From positions 1-24,420 of the forward strand of contig PBPU01000124.1 in the NCBI GenBank assembly GCA_002724825.1: 24,420 nt of DNA. The letters are read 5' to 3'. The stretch comes from Acidimicrobiaceae bacterium (GTDB lineage Bacteria; Actinomycetota; Acidimicrobiia; Acidimicrobiales; UBA8592). How positions within the stretch are numbered: the stretch's first letter is position 1; the number at the start of each line of letters is the position of its first letter. A program made the translations under genes and the position numbers. Shown piece by piece: positions 1 to 8,677 of this stretch. A model generated the notes under the pieces. That model had not been told where the DNA came from and made no database searches. It was given only the letters and a program-made list of their open reading frames with translations.

Positions 1-428
1 CCACCACCAGAAGCATCGGCAAATGACAATGTGCCAGAGCCATCTGTTTTTAAAATCTGGTCAGCCGAGCCATCTGCCACAGGTAGGTCAAGAGCAGTTA
101 GAAAACTGTTAAGGTTTGCATCAGCCGCTACAGGTACACCGGACTTTTGAAGGTCACCAGTGAAGTTAGCGGTTGTGTCTGAGTAAGCTGGAACACTGAC
201 ACCACTTTTCTGCAAGTCACCAGTGAAATTTGCAGTCGCATCGGAATACATCGCTGCGCCAGTTGTTCCCAGTGTGTAATAGCTAAGTGATGTCCATGCT
301 GTCGATCCATCACCAGCTTTTAGCTTACCTGTATCCGTTTCTAAGCCTAATTCACCTTGCGTTAATGTTGGGTTTGCGCTTGTCCAATTCGCTGCTGTAT
401 CTCGTCTAATCTGTATTCGATCAGCCAC
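1..428 (-). CDS. Tail fibre / appendage protein, 5' part only
   Basis: The reading frame is open to the window edge, so the C-terminus is missing; at least 142 residues are present. The start is GTG at 428 with the Shine-Dalgarno GGAGGG seven bases upstream; the start overlaps the stop of the preceding fibre gene by 8 bases. The N-terminus (MADRIQIRRDTAANW, then TLTQGELGLETDTGKLKAGDG) is the short module that opens many phage tail-fibre and receptor-binding proteins. Two near-identical repeats follow at about residues 62-100, each of the form YSD-x-TANFTGDLQKSGV. The role is inferred from this module and from the position at the end of the structural operon. Confidence 0.75.
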   Translation of the reverse strand, partial: MADRIQIRRDTAANWTSANPTLTQGELGLETDTGKLKAGDGSTAWTSLSYYTLGTTGAAMYSDATANFTGDLQKSGVSVPAYSDTTANFTGDLQKSGVPVAADANLNSFLTALDLPVADGSADQILKTDGSGTLSFADASGG

Positions 429-1929
429 TTGCTGTCCCTCCGTCTATATTTTGAGCGGTGGTATAAGTTGAATTTGCAAAACCACCATCGGTATTTCCAA
501 TTTCGTTGAGCAATGTGAAAGTGCCATAAGCAACAATATCAACAATGTCACCAGCAGCAGCCCCATGTGTGAGCACAACAGAAGTGCCATTTGTCGCTGT
601 GAAATCTGTACCATCAACCATCTTTATGCCGTTTAAGTACAAATCAAGATAGGTAGCATCATAACCACCTGTAACATTAAAAGTGGTTTGGTTAGCTGTT
701 GCTGTATAGGTATCTCTTGAAGAAGTGCCATTAACTGCTGATCCAGCGTCTTGCCAACCGCTGCCGTTATAAACTCTTAACTGATTTGTTGTTGTTAAGA
801 ACGCTAGAGTTCCACTAGCTAATGGATCACCATCTAAATCGGTTGTTGGATCGCTGCTAACTGATCCCAGATATTGATCCTGAAAAGTGTCTAAGTGAGT
901 TTCGGCTGTAGTGGCCGCAGTTTGGGCGGCTGAAACAGAACCGCTTACGGATGCAGCAGAAGCCGCTGCATTAGATTCGCTGGTTGCCGCTGCTGCGGCT
1001 GATGTGGCCGCATCAGTGGCAGAACCTAAAATTCCATCGACATAACCCTTCCTGGTTAAAGTATCTGCTGTTCCAGGTGTTGCTGTAGAAGTTATCGAGT
1101 TTGATCCTAGAGTAACATTGCCGCTAAAAGTGCCACCAGCAAGAGGCATCATTACATCGAGTTGGCCTTTAGTTACTGCATCGCCAGAAGCAGAGCCATC
1201 TGTTAATCCTGTAATTTTATTACTTCCCATTGCGATAGCACCCGACATCGTGCCACCAGCAAGAGGTAATTTTGTTGCTATTGAATTCGTTACTGTCGTG
1301 TTAAACGCTGCATCATCATTTAAAGCTGCTGCAAGCTCGTTTAGTGTATCAAGTGCTGCTGGAGCACCACCAACAAGATTGCTTATTTGTGTATCGACCC
1401 ACCCTTTTGTCGCGGCTGATGTACTAGCTGTCGGGTCAGCTATGTCTGTTAACTCTGCTGCGTTAAAATCTACACTACCGTTGATTACCAGATCGTGTAG
1501 CGTAGTCGTGCCAGATGAGCTTGTCACATTACCTGATAACGATCCAGTGACCACACCGGAAACTGGACCGTTGTGCGTTCCTGTTGTATCTCCGGTTAAT
1601 GCACCAACAAAGTTAGTGCTTGCGGTAATTACTGTTCCGGTAATAGCTTGTGCGCTTGCACCACCTATAACCACGCCATTAACTGTGCCGCCAGTAACCG
1701 TGACATTTGACGAAAGAAAACTGTTATTAGCTGTTACTACGCCTGTAGCTGTGAGAGCGCCTGTCGTTAATGAGCTTGGGTTCGTACCAAGCTCTACGAC
1801 AGTCGCAGAGTTATCTTCAGTAAATAATCTTTTGTCAGCGACATTAACAGCGAGTTCACCTGTTACTAAATCGCTAGACGTAGGGATACTTGACGCTGTT
1901 GTCGAAAACTTTGTAATGATCGTGGTCAT
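421..1929 (-). CDS. Tail fibre protein (502 aa)
   Basis: This protein is low in complexity and rich in Ala, Ser, Thr and Gly. Two copies of the fibre repeat PLAGGT(M/F)SG are followed by MGSNKITG- and LGSNSITS-like strands (about residues 223-275). An Ala-rich segment near 305-345 is probably a coiled coil. A compact C-terminal part contains YLDLYLNGIKMVDGTDF, a motif found in tail fibres of many marine phages. It should form a trimeric tail appendage. The start is ATG with AGGGAG upstream. It lies directly downstream of the capsid gene, separated by a hairpin. A very long plus-strand reading over the same DNA is an artefact of the repetitive composition. Confidence 0.8.
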   Translation of the reverse strand: MTTIITKFSTTASSIPTSSDLVTGELAVNVADKRLFTEDNSATVVELGTNPSSLTTGALTATGVVTANNSFLSSNVTVTGGTVNGVVIGGASAQAITGTVITASTNFVGALTGDTTGTHNGPVSGVVTGSLSGNVTSSSGTTTLHDLVINGSVDFNAAELTDIADPTASTSAATKGWVDTQISNLVGGAPAALDTLNELAAALNDDAAFNTTVTNSIATKLPLAGGTMSGAIAMGSNKITGLTDGSASGDAVTKGQLDVMMPLAGGTFSGNVTLGSNSITSTATPGTADTLTRKGYVDGILGSATDAATSAAAAATSESNAAASAASVSGSVSAAQTAATTAETHLDTFQDQYLGSVSSDPTTDLDGDPLASGTLAFLTTTNQLRVYNGSGWQDAGSAVNGTSSRDTYTATANQTTFNVTGGYDATYLDLYLNGIKMVDGTDFTATNGTSVVLTHGAAAGDIVDIVAYGTFTLLNEIGNTDGGFANSTYTTAQNIDGGTASG

Positions 1930-1953
1930 AAAATACTCCCTAATTTAAAGATC

Positions 1954-1973
1954 GGGGGATCCTAAGATCCCCC
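1954..1973 (-). terminator. Hairpin between capsid and tail-fibre genes
   Basis: GGGGGATC and GATCCCCC form a perfect 8-bp stem with a 4-base loop, in the 65-base gap after the major capsid gene. On the minus strand it is followed by GATCTTTAAATT, a poor T tract. It may therefore be a leaky terminator or an RNA-stabilising hairpin that keeps capsid transcripts above fibre transcripts. No termination data are available. Confidence 0.5.
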
Positions 1974-1994
1974 ACGCATAGAAAAGGGGGAGAT

Positions 1995-2948
1995 TTATGC
2001 GTTAACGATCAGATTGAAACCACCAGTATTTTGGTAAGCCTTAACGCCATATACCGCATCTGAGGTAACGAGGTTAGCTAACCATTCTTGCTTATACTGT
2101 GTTTGTGATCTCACATTTTGCTGCATAGCAAGAATCATAGTATCTCTATGAATCAACATTGCTTGTTTGACATCTCCAGTGTTAGCGGAGTTATCTGCAG
2201 CTGCCTCAACAACTGGGCAATTAGTTGATACATAAATTGGGATGCCATAAAGCTCACCAATTTTTGCATTTTCAACAGCTCGACCAGAAACAAAGTCTGA
2301 TGACACATAGCGATCTACGCCCATAATTGCGTTTTTCAGACTAGGTGGTATGACAAACGCACGATTGTCGTAAGGCACATCTAGGTCATCTTGCTTTTGA
2401 ATTAGATCTCTAAAACATGCATCGGTAAATACGTCTGCAGGAGCAACTGTGTCAGTTGCATAAGCAGTCAAACCACCTGATGCATCACAATACCAGGAGG
2501 AAGATCCAACCCAATCGTTAGTGGCATCACCAAAGTATTTACCAACTTCGTGAAGATCGGTATCGATCTGTTTTGCTAGAGCATAACCAGCATCCTCAAC
2601 ATAGAAGGAACGCTGACTAGCAAGTGCTTGCATAGCCGCAATATCTTCTACTAAACGAGAATATTCATAGTGCTTATCAATAGCGACTTGCACTTCGCCA
2701 GCAGTGTCGGCTTGAATCGTCACAGCGGTGCCAGAGGCTTTTGCTGTCACGGATCCGCGACTAGGAGCAGGAATATGGATGGTGTCACCCTTCTTTCCTA
2801 CCATGCTCATGTTTTTGACAAGTCCAGCAACTACCAAACGGCACATATAGGCCGCTTTGACTTCATTGCTCCAAATTTCAGGGATAAATGTTGCTAAAGT
2901 AGTTTGCGTACTCGCACCACCTTGCAAAGGATATACAGAAGTAGCCAT
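1995..2948 (-). CDS. Major capsid protein (HK97-fold type)
   Basis: This 317-residue protein follows directly after the scaffold gene, the usual place for the major head protein. Its N-terminus (ATFIPEIWSNEVKAAY) and the motifs KKGDTIHIPAPSRG, VDRYVSSDFVSGRAVENAKIG and LYGIPIYVSTN match the coat-protein style of marine podoviruses and related HK97-fold capsids. The C-terminal part, YGVKAYQNTGGFNLIVNA, fits the P-domain/beta-strand end seen in such proteins. It forms the icosahedral shell around the genome. The start is ATG with GAGGTTTT upstream. The assignment rests on recognised sequence style and synteny. Confidence 0.85.
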   Translation of the reverse strand: MATSVYPLQGGASTQTTLATFIPEIWSNEVKAAYMCRLVVAGLVKNMSMVGKKGDTIHIPAPSRGSVTAKASGTAVTIQADTAGEVQVAIDKHYEYSRLVEDIAAMQALASQRSFYVEDAGYALAKQIDTDLHEVGKYFGDATNDWVGSSSWYCDASGGLTAYATDTVAPADVFTDACFRDLIQKQDDLDVPYDNRAFVIPPSLKNAIMGVDRYVSSDFVSGRAVENAKIGELYGIPIYVSTNCPVVEAAADNSANTGDVKQAMLIHRDTMILAMQQNVRSQTQYKQEWLANLVTSDAVYGVKAYQNTGGFNLIVNA

Positions 2949-2970
2949 TAGCTTAAAACCTCAAAGAAAG

Positions 2971-3756
2971 TTAGTTATTTATAACCCTTCCTTCTTGATA
3001 AGCTTTTAAAATCTCAGGATAAAGCTCATTGTAGCGATCAGGGTTACTCGTCATAAGCTCTCTTAAATCTGATGCCCTAACTTTCTTACCTGTCGTTTTC
3101 TCTGAGCTACCTGTAATGTTGCCGCTGGATGCAGCAAGAACAGACTCTTTACGATCCGCAGTGGGTTCCGCTGGTTGTTGCGTTGTCGCCTTGTAGGCCC
3201 CAATAAGCTCTTTAGCAATTTCAACATCAAAATCAGCATTCATTGCCTGGAAGCTTTTTGTGCGTACTGGTGACGCAGCAACCCAATTGCCAAACTCATT
3301 GCTACTAAGAACATCTTTAAAATCTGGGTGCGCTGCACTCAGTTCTCGTTTAATGTTCTCTAGCCTCAAGTTCTCTACTTCCTGCTTCATTGCTTGCAGC
3401 TCTGGAGCAGACTGTATCGTACTCTTTATGGCCTTTTCAGGGTCACCAAAATAATCAAGCTTCTTTTCTGGCTTTGCTTCGGATTTTGGAGGGAGCTGCC
3501 CTTGCAGATATTGATCAGCAGCCTTTACGGCTTCAAGTTGTACCCTGGCATCACGTACTTCCTCAGATTGTCTGCCGATCATCATTTCTTGATCAGCTAA
3601 CATTTTTTCTAAGTCTTCACGCGACTTTTCGGCATACTTGGAAACAGGCTTTTCTGCCTGTTTCTGTTGCTGCTCTTGTGGTGGTGGTGTTAAAGCCTCC
3701 TCCACATTTTTACTATCTGGTTCGGACTCCTTCTCTTGATCTAATAACTCAGCCAT
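2971..3756 (-). CDS. Capsid scaffolding protein
   Basis: This 261-residue protein is highly charged and rich in Glu, Lys and Gln. Its N-terminus is disordered (a PPPQEQQQKQ stretch near residue 25). Predicted coiled-coil segments lie around residues 45-90 and 120-145, and a basic, helical C-terminus ends in YPEILKAYQEGRVINN. This composition, the length and the position between portal and capsid genes are typical of internal scaffolds that direct procapsid assembly through a helical C-terminus. No protease motif is visible. A tail accessory role cannot be excluded, but it is less likely. Confidence 0.75.
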   Translation of the reverse strand: MAELLDQEKESEPDSKNVEEALTPPPQEQQQKQAEKPVSKYAEKSREDLEKMLADQEMMIGRQSEEVRDARVQLEAVKAADQYLQGQLPPKSEAKPEKKLDYFGDPEKAIKSTIQSAPELQAMKQEVENLRLENIKRELSAAHPDFKDVLSSNEFGNWVAASPVRTKSFQAMNADFDVEIAKELIGAYKATTQQPAEPTADRKESVLAASSGNITGSSEKTTGKKVRASDLRELMTSNPDRYNELYPEILKAYQEGRVINN

Positions 3757-3798
3757 AACTTTCCCTCAAATATTCAAGACCCTATGGGCTACCTTGGT

Positions 3799-4047
3799 TT
3801 ACGCAAGACCGTGGGAATCGGCTGCCTTGCGCTCCGCTTTTATTTTCTCTTGCCTGTTCAATGACCATCTCCGAGTTGCGCTTGGGAAATCTCCCGAAAT
3901 CGGATCTAGCACTGGTCCTGCAAAAGAAACAATCCGAGTCGCTACCTTGTTACAGAGTTTACAAGGAAGACTATGAACATCAGAATCAACAAATTTTTCA
4001 AACAAATGCCCATCTTTAGGACATTTGAAATCGTAAATTCTCCTCAT
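3799..4047 (-). CDS. Small zinc-ribbon protein
   Basis: An 82-residue protein beginning MRRIYDFKCPKDGHLFEKFV. It has a C-x5-H pattern followed by LPCKLCNK, as in FmdB/CxxC-CxxC regulatory zinc ribbons. Such proteins often sit in the structural operons of marine phages; their role is unknown and may be a head-completion or small DNA-binding function. ATG 4047 is preferred over an upstream in-frame TTG at 4056. The start lies inside the 3' end of the preceding gene, so the two are probably translationally coupled. The tail is basic (RRWSLNRQEKIKAERKA). Confidence 0.65.
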   Translation of the reverse strand: MRRIYDFKCPKDGHLFEKFVDSDVHSLPCKLCNKVATRIVSFAGPVLDPISGDFPSATRRWSLNRQEKIKAERKAADSHGLA

Positions 4048-4264
4048 CCGTTCCAATCCTTTCGACTTCGGCTGGCTTATTCAGTATCAGGGCAATGATG
4101 TCTAACTGTCCTTGCCTAAATTTGAGATCGTTGTTATCCCGACACGTTCTAAGCTCTTCAGCAATTTTCTGCTCTTTCTCTAGATCCTCGACAAGATATT
4201 TCCATCCCTTTGAGCGAAATAGCGCAAACATCGCTTCCTGGTACTTCTCGGTTTCTAGATCCAT
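4016..4264 (-). CDS. Hypothetical helical protein (82 aa)
   Basis: A small charged protein that is helical by composition (MDLETEKYQEAMFALFRSKG at the start, then ELRTCRDNNDLKFRQGQLD). It lies between portal and scaffold, on the same strand, and overlaps the zinc-ribbon gene. Many podovirus genomes carry a short conserved protein at this place, but no domain is recognisable here. The sequence is soluble, with no membrane segment or signal peptide. It is called real because of frame, position and operon coupling. Confidence 0.6.
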   Translation of the reverse strand: MDLETEKYQEAMFALFRSKGWKYLVEDLEKEQKIAEELRTCRDNNDLKFRQGQLDIIALILNKPAEVERIGTDEENLRFQMS

Positions 4265-4321
4265 ACGCAGCTATATCAATATATAGTGTATTACTAATCC
4301 TATCATACTATATGACAATTA

Positions 4322-6388
4322 CTACTGTCTATTGGCGAACAATTTTGCTTGTTCTGTGCCGACTTTACGCTCTTGAATTTCTAATTTAGAAGTCTCAATG
4401 ATGCGTTTATCGTCTGCAGATAGTTCACCATCAGCTCTTTGAAGCTGTGCATTAGCCTTAATACGGTCATTTTCGACCTCAAGCGGTATAGCAGCCGTTT
4501 CAGCCTCGTATTTCATAGATCTGGTGTTAAATTCATTAGCCTGACCATTGAGGACGTTGATTTGCGCCTGTTGTACTGCCAATTCAGCTTGTTGCATCGC
4601 TTGACGCATCTCTTCAGCCTCTGGATTTGGCTTTTGAGCATCATCAATGCGTTTTATAAGCTCTTCACGGTTCGCCAGTTGCATATTTTCGATAATTGCT
4701 TTGATTAACAGACCATAAACAGGGGTATCGTTGCCCATAGTCTGCAATAACTGAACTAATTGGCTAACTTCGTACTCTCTAGCCACTATTCCCAGGCTAC
4801 TTTGTACTTCAAACTGATAATCGTTTACTGGGTAGCGTTCAGGATCGAACTGCATGTAACGATGAGCACTCATTCTAACCATTGGAATCAAAAATGATTC
4901 TTGGAAGTTAACCAATGTTCGCTTATGGCGCTTTATAATAGCGCCAAGCGACATACTAATTCCTGCCGCAGTAGCTTCACCATTGATGGACCCAGGTATG
5001 CCAGCACTATCAATAGCGCCAGTTGCAGTTTGTACTAATCGTTGGAGTGATTCGGCTTGAGCAAACGTGATTTGTGAAACCTGACCAAAATTGAAAGGCT
5101 GTAATACCTCCCTTGGGTCACCATTAGTTAACAAGATTCTCCCTGGTCGTATCTCAGGTCTGGCACCTCTAGGCATCCGCGTACTATCCATCGCCATCAT
5201 TGGAGCATTAGTTAACGCTAAAGCATCTATCCTTGCTCGTAACTCAGCATCTAATGCTTTTTGTGAAGAATAGCCCTTTTCGCAGACTCCACGGCCCCAA
5301 AAACGATTTGGTACTATATCCCATTGAAAAGCGATAACTGGCCTGTCCTTCATGTAATAGGGGTTTTCTTGCGCTTTTAGGACCACTGATCTGTTAGCAA
5401 TGATGACCATTGCTTCTACATAATAATTTCCAGGTATTATTTCAGCTTCAACATCTACAATGTCTTCTTCTTTTTTGTATTCTTCTTCAATTGCTTTGGT
5501 TATTTCATCTTCAATAAGACCAAGGCCGTTAAATTTATCAAGTAGATGTTTTGGCACTAAACCAAAGTATTTGGTCAACCTGACCTTATCGTCAGGTTGA
5601 TCAATAAGTGTCGGATCCTTTTCAATATTGTCACTTTCATAGGGATCCATACCAACAGGCACATTAAGATAAACGCCCTGTTCTTGCAGTTGCGTTATCT
5701 TGTGCGGAGATACGAATTCATCAATTGCTACTCCCAACGAATCTTCAATACTGGAAGCTAAAGGATCTATCTTAAAATTTTGTGGTTGTATTGGACGCAG
5801 TTTAACGATTGTTTTTTCATCATTTTCAACACCTTGCATTGTCATTCCATCAACAACTTGTTCAGACGGTTTTACATCGTTTACTACATCAACCACAATT
5901 TCAGCGATACCAGTACCATAAACTGCTGAATTTAATAGACATTCTCCTACTGCCTTGCGGATTTTTGCCTTATTAAAATTCTCACTTAATTTATCTCGTA
6001 AATACTGAATCTTCAGTTTTTCCTGATTTAACTGGTCTGCTTTAGCTTGCAACAGCTGCGCTTCTTCAGGTGAAGTCGGTTCCGAGTCAGGAAATTTAAT
6101 ATCATCGCGTATGTTGAAGAAGGCACCTCGACCAAAGGTGGCTTCCTCGATCTCAGCGACCGAGGACTCCACAGCCTGTTGGAGAGCGGGAGAGATTAGG
6201 GTGCTACGCTCAGACTGTCGAGTTTTGTCCTCTTCGGCCCAGATGCCTCTCCATAAGCGATAATATTCTTCAAATGCTTTTTCATAGTTTTGACGGTAGT
6301 GATCATTCCAATCATCTACCTGGGCAATCACCCAACTGTCTATACTGCTAAACTCTTCTTCAGTTAAACCTTCTAATTCCTCTGCCAT
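4322..6388 (-). CDS. Portal protein (head-tail connector)
   Basis: This 688-residue protein is immediately downstream of terL, with 1 base between them. It contains portal-like segments: an acidic helical N-terminus with WRGIWAEED, the core segments VYGTGIAEIVVD and FFGLVPKH-like strands (here KYFGLVPKHLLDKF), PVIAFQWDIVPNRFWGRGVCE, and SINGEATAAGISMSLGAIIKR before the long C-terminal helices. A Gln- and Ala-rich coiled coil (about residues 585-660) ends the protein. It forms the dodecameric ring through which DNA enters the head and which docks the terminase. Length and synteny fit the large portals of podoviruses. Confidence 0.88.
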   Translation of the reverse strand: MAEELEGLTEEEFSSIDSWVIAQVDDWNDHYRQNYEKAFEEYYRLWRGIWAEEDKTRQSERSTLISPALQQAVESSVAEIEEATFGRGAFFNIRDDIKFPDSEPTSPEEAQLLQAKADQLNQEKLKIQYLRDKLSENFNKAKIRKAVGECLLNSAVYGTGIAEIVVDVVNDVKPSEQVVDGMTMQGVENDEKTIVKLRPIQPQNFKIDPLASSIEDSLGVAIDEFVSPHKITQLQEQGVYLNVPVGMDPYESDNIEKDPTLIDQPDDKVRLTKYFGLVPKHLLDKFNGLGLIEDEITKAIEEEYKKEEDIVDVEAEIIPGNYYVEAMVIIANRSVVLKAQENPYYMKDRPVIAFQWDIVPNRFWGRGVCEKGYSSQKALDAELRARIDALALTNAPMMAMDSTRMPRGARPEIRPGRILLTNGDPREVLQPFNFGQVSQITFAQAESLQRLVQTATGAIDSAGIPGSINGEATAAGISMSLGAIIKRHKRTLVNFQESFLIPMVRMSAHRYMQFDPERYPVNDYQFEVQSSLGIVAREYEVSQLVQLLQTMGNDTPVYGLLIKAIIENMQLANREELIKRIDDAQKPNPEAEEMRQAMQQAELAVQQAQINVLNGQANEFNTRSMKYEAETAAIPLEVENDRIKANAQLQRADGELSADDKRIIETSKLEIQERKVGTEQAKLFANRQ

Positions 6389-6389
6389 G

Positions 6390-7640
6390 TTAATACCCCA
6401 CTAAGGTATCCACGTATTCGTGGTCATCTAATTCATAGTCATCCCAGTAACTCACCTGGGCCAATTGATCGATATAAGCCAATGCGTCCACCGTATCATC
6501 ATGTGTCAGTGGATCTGGGAACTGAAACAGCTCATCTAAAAACACTTCATTCCATTCCCCAGGACAGATCTTTATTGCACCATTTTCAAATCTTCCTTGA
6601 AGGGCCCACATAATACGATCTGTCTTGTTTTTATTTCCGTGTGTTAACTCTTCCACACGGAAATAACGATTGTTCCTTCGCATCACATCACTCAAAGGTG
6701 ACATGACTGCTTGTTTAGCAATACCTCTCTCGATTCCTACCGACAAAGGTTCATGATGTTTTACTGCTTCAAAAATCTTGTTAGCCGTTTCATTAAGATC
6801 CCAACGACCATGTATAATCTGTTTTACCCACCAGCCTTCCTGATTCACCTTCACTACAGCAATAGCCGTGTTATCTAGGTTTTTGGATTTTCTTTTACTT
6901 TTTCCTGCTTCCGCGAATCCAGCCAAGTCAACGCTGATGTAGTAATCGCCATCTGCTGGCTCTTCGGATTCGTATTTAATCCAATCTTCCTTAAACATCT
7001 CTGAACCACGTGCTTCAAAGCTTGCCATAAACTCTTGCCTGAAGGCGTAGCTAGACATGGATCTTTTGGCTGCATCAATTTCATTCTTATCCAATAATGA
7101 ATTGTCGTAACTGGTAAAGTGAAAACCATCCCAATCAGGATCACTCTCTTTTTTTGCCCAAAGGTATAAATCATAAAAATGATTACGACCAATGGGAGTT
7201 CCTATAAACAAAGCACTACCCTTGAGATCCGTGAGAGCTGGTCTTAATACCAGCTCCCACGTTTCAGGTTTCATGTCTGCAAATTCATCCATGACCAGAT
7301 ACTTTAAACTTACACCTCGCATAGTCTCTGGTCTGTCAGCACCCTTGAGGCTGATAGTTGCACCATTCGCTAACTTAATCGTCATGTTATTTACATGCGA
7401 ACTAGCAATAACGCCATGACCCAGTTCCAAGAGAGAATTCCACATGATATCCCTGGCTTGCCCTTGGGTAGGTGCGACATAAAACACATTACCTCGATCT
7501 GCTTGCAGAGCATTAACAATCAACAGATAAGCAGCCAAACGACTCTTACCTGTTCTTCGTCCTGCTGCTACTACCTTAAACCTCGATTTGTTATCCCAAA
7601 CCTTTTGCTGCCAAGGTAACAGCGATATATTCAGATCCAT
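6390..7640 (-). CDS. terL: Terminase large subunit
   Basis: A 416-residue packaging motor with both expected domains. The N-terminal ATPase has a Walker A at residues 26-33 (AGRRTGKS) and a Walker B ending in D118-E119 (YLVMDEF), followed by the coupling motif IGTPIG near 147. The C-terminal RNase H-fold nuclease has acidic residues D238 (ISVDLAG), E304 (GIERG) and D381/D382 with D385 (DDTVDALAY). The start ATG overlaps the stop of a 13-codon ORF in a TAATG junction and has no good Shine-Dalgarno of its own. Translation is therefore probably coupled to that minigene. Confidence 0.95.
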   Translation of the reverse strand: MDLNISLLPWQQKVWDNKSRFKVVAAGRRTGKSRLAAYLLIVNALQADRGNVFYVAPTQGQARDIMWNSLLELGHGVIASSHVNNMTIKLANGATISLKGADRPETMRGVSLKYLVMDEFADMKPETWELVLRPALTDLKGSALFIGTPIGRNHFYDLYLWAKKESDPDWDGFHFTSYDNSLLDKNEIDAAKRSMSSYAFRQEFMASFEARGSEMFKEDWIKYESEEPADGDYYISVDLAGFAEAGKSKRKSKNLDNTAIAVVKVNQEGWWVKQIIHGRWDLNETANKIFEAVKHHEPLSVGIERGIAKQAVMSPLSDVMRRNNRYFRVEELTHGNKNKTDRIMWALQGRFENGAIKICPGEWNEVFLDELFQFPDPLTHDDTVDALAYIDQLAQVSYWDDYELDDHEYVDTLVGY

Positions 7641-7681
7641 TAGTAAGGTTTAGGCTTCTTAACTCTTTTCTTCTTCGGCAT
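7640..7681 (-). CDS. 13-residue basic minigene upstream of terL
   Basis: ATG at 7681 follows a strong Shine-Dalgarno (GAGG eight bases upstream) and encodes MPKKKRVKKPKPY. Its TAA shares its final A with the terL ATG. terL has no clear ribosome-binding site of its own, so ribosomes finishing the minigene probably reinitiate on terL. The peptide itself, with 7 Lys/Arg in 13 residues, could bind nucleic acid or be non-functional. The arrangement is seen directly in the sequence; expression is inferred. Confidence 0.5.
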   Translation of the reverse strand: MPKKKRVKKPKPY

Positions 7682-7691
7682 TACTTTTTCC

Positions 7692-7886
7692 TCATACCAA
7701 CCAACTAACCGTATGTTCATTAGTCCTAGTTGAAATCACACCTCGAAAATCATAGGTGTCAATCACCTTCACTTTTTCAACTACCTTAGTGACAGGCTTT
7801 TCAACTTCAACCATTTCCCTGGTCCTATCAACATGTGTTGTCACCAAAGGAACAGCTGAAACAGGACCAGTAGCTATCTCATTCAT
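7692..7886 (-). CDS. Hypothetical protein (64 aa)
   Basis: This short gene overlaps the lysozyme stop by 8 bases and precedes the minigene. It has a Val- and Lys-rich centre (EKPVTKVVEKVKVID) and no recognisable domain. Its place next to the endolysin suggests a lysis accessory gene such as a spanin. It has no lipobox and no transmembrane segment, so that role is not supported. Retained as a gene because the frame is tightly packed in the operon. Confidence 0.5.
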   Translation of the reverse strand: MNEIATGPVSAVPLVTTHVDRTREMVEVEKPVTKVVEKVKVIDTYDFRGVISTRTNEHTVSWLV

Positions 7887-8319
7887 TAGGATATTGTCCT
7901 GTCTCTATCATCGTTGATAAGACTTCAGCTCTATGACCCACTTGCTTACTCCACAAGCTATCCATAAATTCAATTCTTGCTAAAACGTAGTTACCCTCTT
8001 CCATCGCAGCCAAAGCTTTTTCAAACTTGCGTAATCGCGTCAACCCTAAGTTGAACGCGATCATTATCAAAGCATCAGCTCTCACTTCATCTAGTTCCGA
8101 ATACCAAGGGAATGCATGAGCTAACTCCCTCATTACTCTGACAATGTCGTTATCCAATAGATATTCAATCTCATCATCAGCTAAACCTAATCCAGAAGGA
8201 TCTATATTCCTTCCAATACCAATATGCCATTTACCTCCAACATCTTGATATGCATGGCTTTTCTTGCCTTCATGAGCCTCTAGCATCTCTTTAAGCTTCT
8301 TCAAGATCCTCTCCTTCAA
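7879..8319 (-). CDS. T4-type lysozyme (GH24 endolysin)
   Basis: A 146-residue muramidase that cleaves the MurNAc-GlcNAc bond of peptidoglycan at lysis. Catalytic Glu17 (AHEGKK) and Asp26 (YQDVGG) have the same spacing as Glu11 and Asp20 of T4 lysozyme. The following IGIGRNIDPSG loop is conserved, as are the helical segments ALIMIAFNLGLTRLRKFEKA and SLWSKQVGHRAEVL. The residue at the T4 Thr26 position is His32. No signal peptide is present, so a holin is needed, but none is visible in this window. The start is TTG at 8319 with AGGAGAGG upstream; a second TTG at 8304 is also well placed. Confidence 0.9.
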   Translation of the reverse strand: MKERILKKLKEMLEAHEGKKSHAYQDVGGKWHIGIGRNIDPSGLGLADDEIEYLLDNDIVRVMRELAHAFPWYSELDEVRADALIMIAFNLGLTRLRKFEKALAAMEEGNYVLARIEFMDSLWSKQVGHRAEVLSTMIETGQYPNE

Positions 8320-8671
8320 TTACCTCTCCTGTGACCTCTGGAGTGCCTACAGTCGTTATATTGATTGCTATAGCACTGGTACCTCTCAACTTTTCAAAAC
8401 CTGAGATCGGTGCCATACGATCCATTAGAAGCTTCCAGGCAATACCTTGATTCTTATGCTCCTCATCTAATGCAGCTCGAAAAACTTCATGTACAACCTT
8501 CTCCCTATCGGGATGGTTGTACATCAATTCCTGCAAAGCTAACTGTTGAGCATACTGACCTGGAGGTCTACCACGCCTTTTTCCTGTTGGCGCTTTTGCA
8601 ATAACAGAATCAACTTTAGGCTTCTTTACCCTTGGGGGCTTTTCTACTAATTCCCGAATAGACTTTTCCAT
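8291..8671 (-). CDS. Probable terminase small subunit
   Basis: This 126-residue protein is the first gene of the late operon and overlaps the lysozyme start. The N-terminus is basic with an AT-hook-like GKRRGRPPG (about residues 31-39). A helical centre follows, then KNQGIAWKLLMDRMAPISGFEK, a segment common to small-terminase-like proteins of marine phages. The tail is acidic (GEVIEGEDLEEA). It would recognise the packaging site and load DNA onto TerL. Three 11-bp repeats lie directly before its start and are candidate targets. The call rests on position, the AT-hook and segment style; a different DNA-binding regulator is possible. Confidence 0.6.
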   Translation of the reverse strand: MEKSIRELVEKPPRVKKPKVDSVIAKAPTGKRRGRPPGQYAQQLALQELMYNHPDREKVVHEVFRAALDEEHKNQGIAWKLLMDRMAPISGFEKLRGTSAIAINITTVGTPEVTGEVIEGEDLEEA

Positions 8672-8677
8672 ACATCC

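Noticed and set aside
1118..1948. 276-residue open frame on the plus strand
   Set aside because: It is the complement of the repetitive Ala/Thr/Ser-rich tail-fibre gene; no ribosome-binding site or recognisable protein features.
6875..7192. 105-residue minus-strand frame inside terL
   Set aside because: It is in another frame within the terminase nuclease and ATPase coding sequence and has no domain features.
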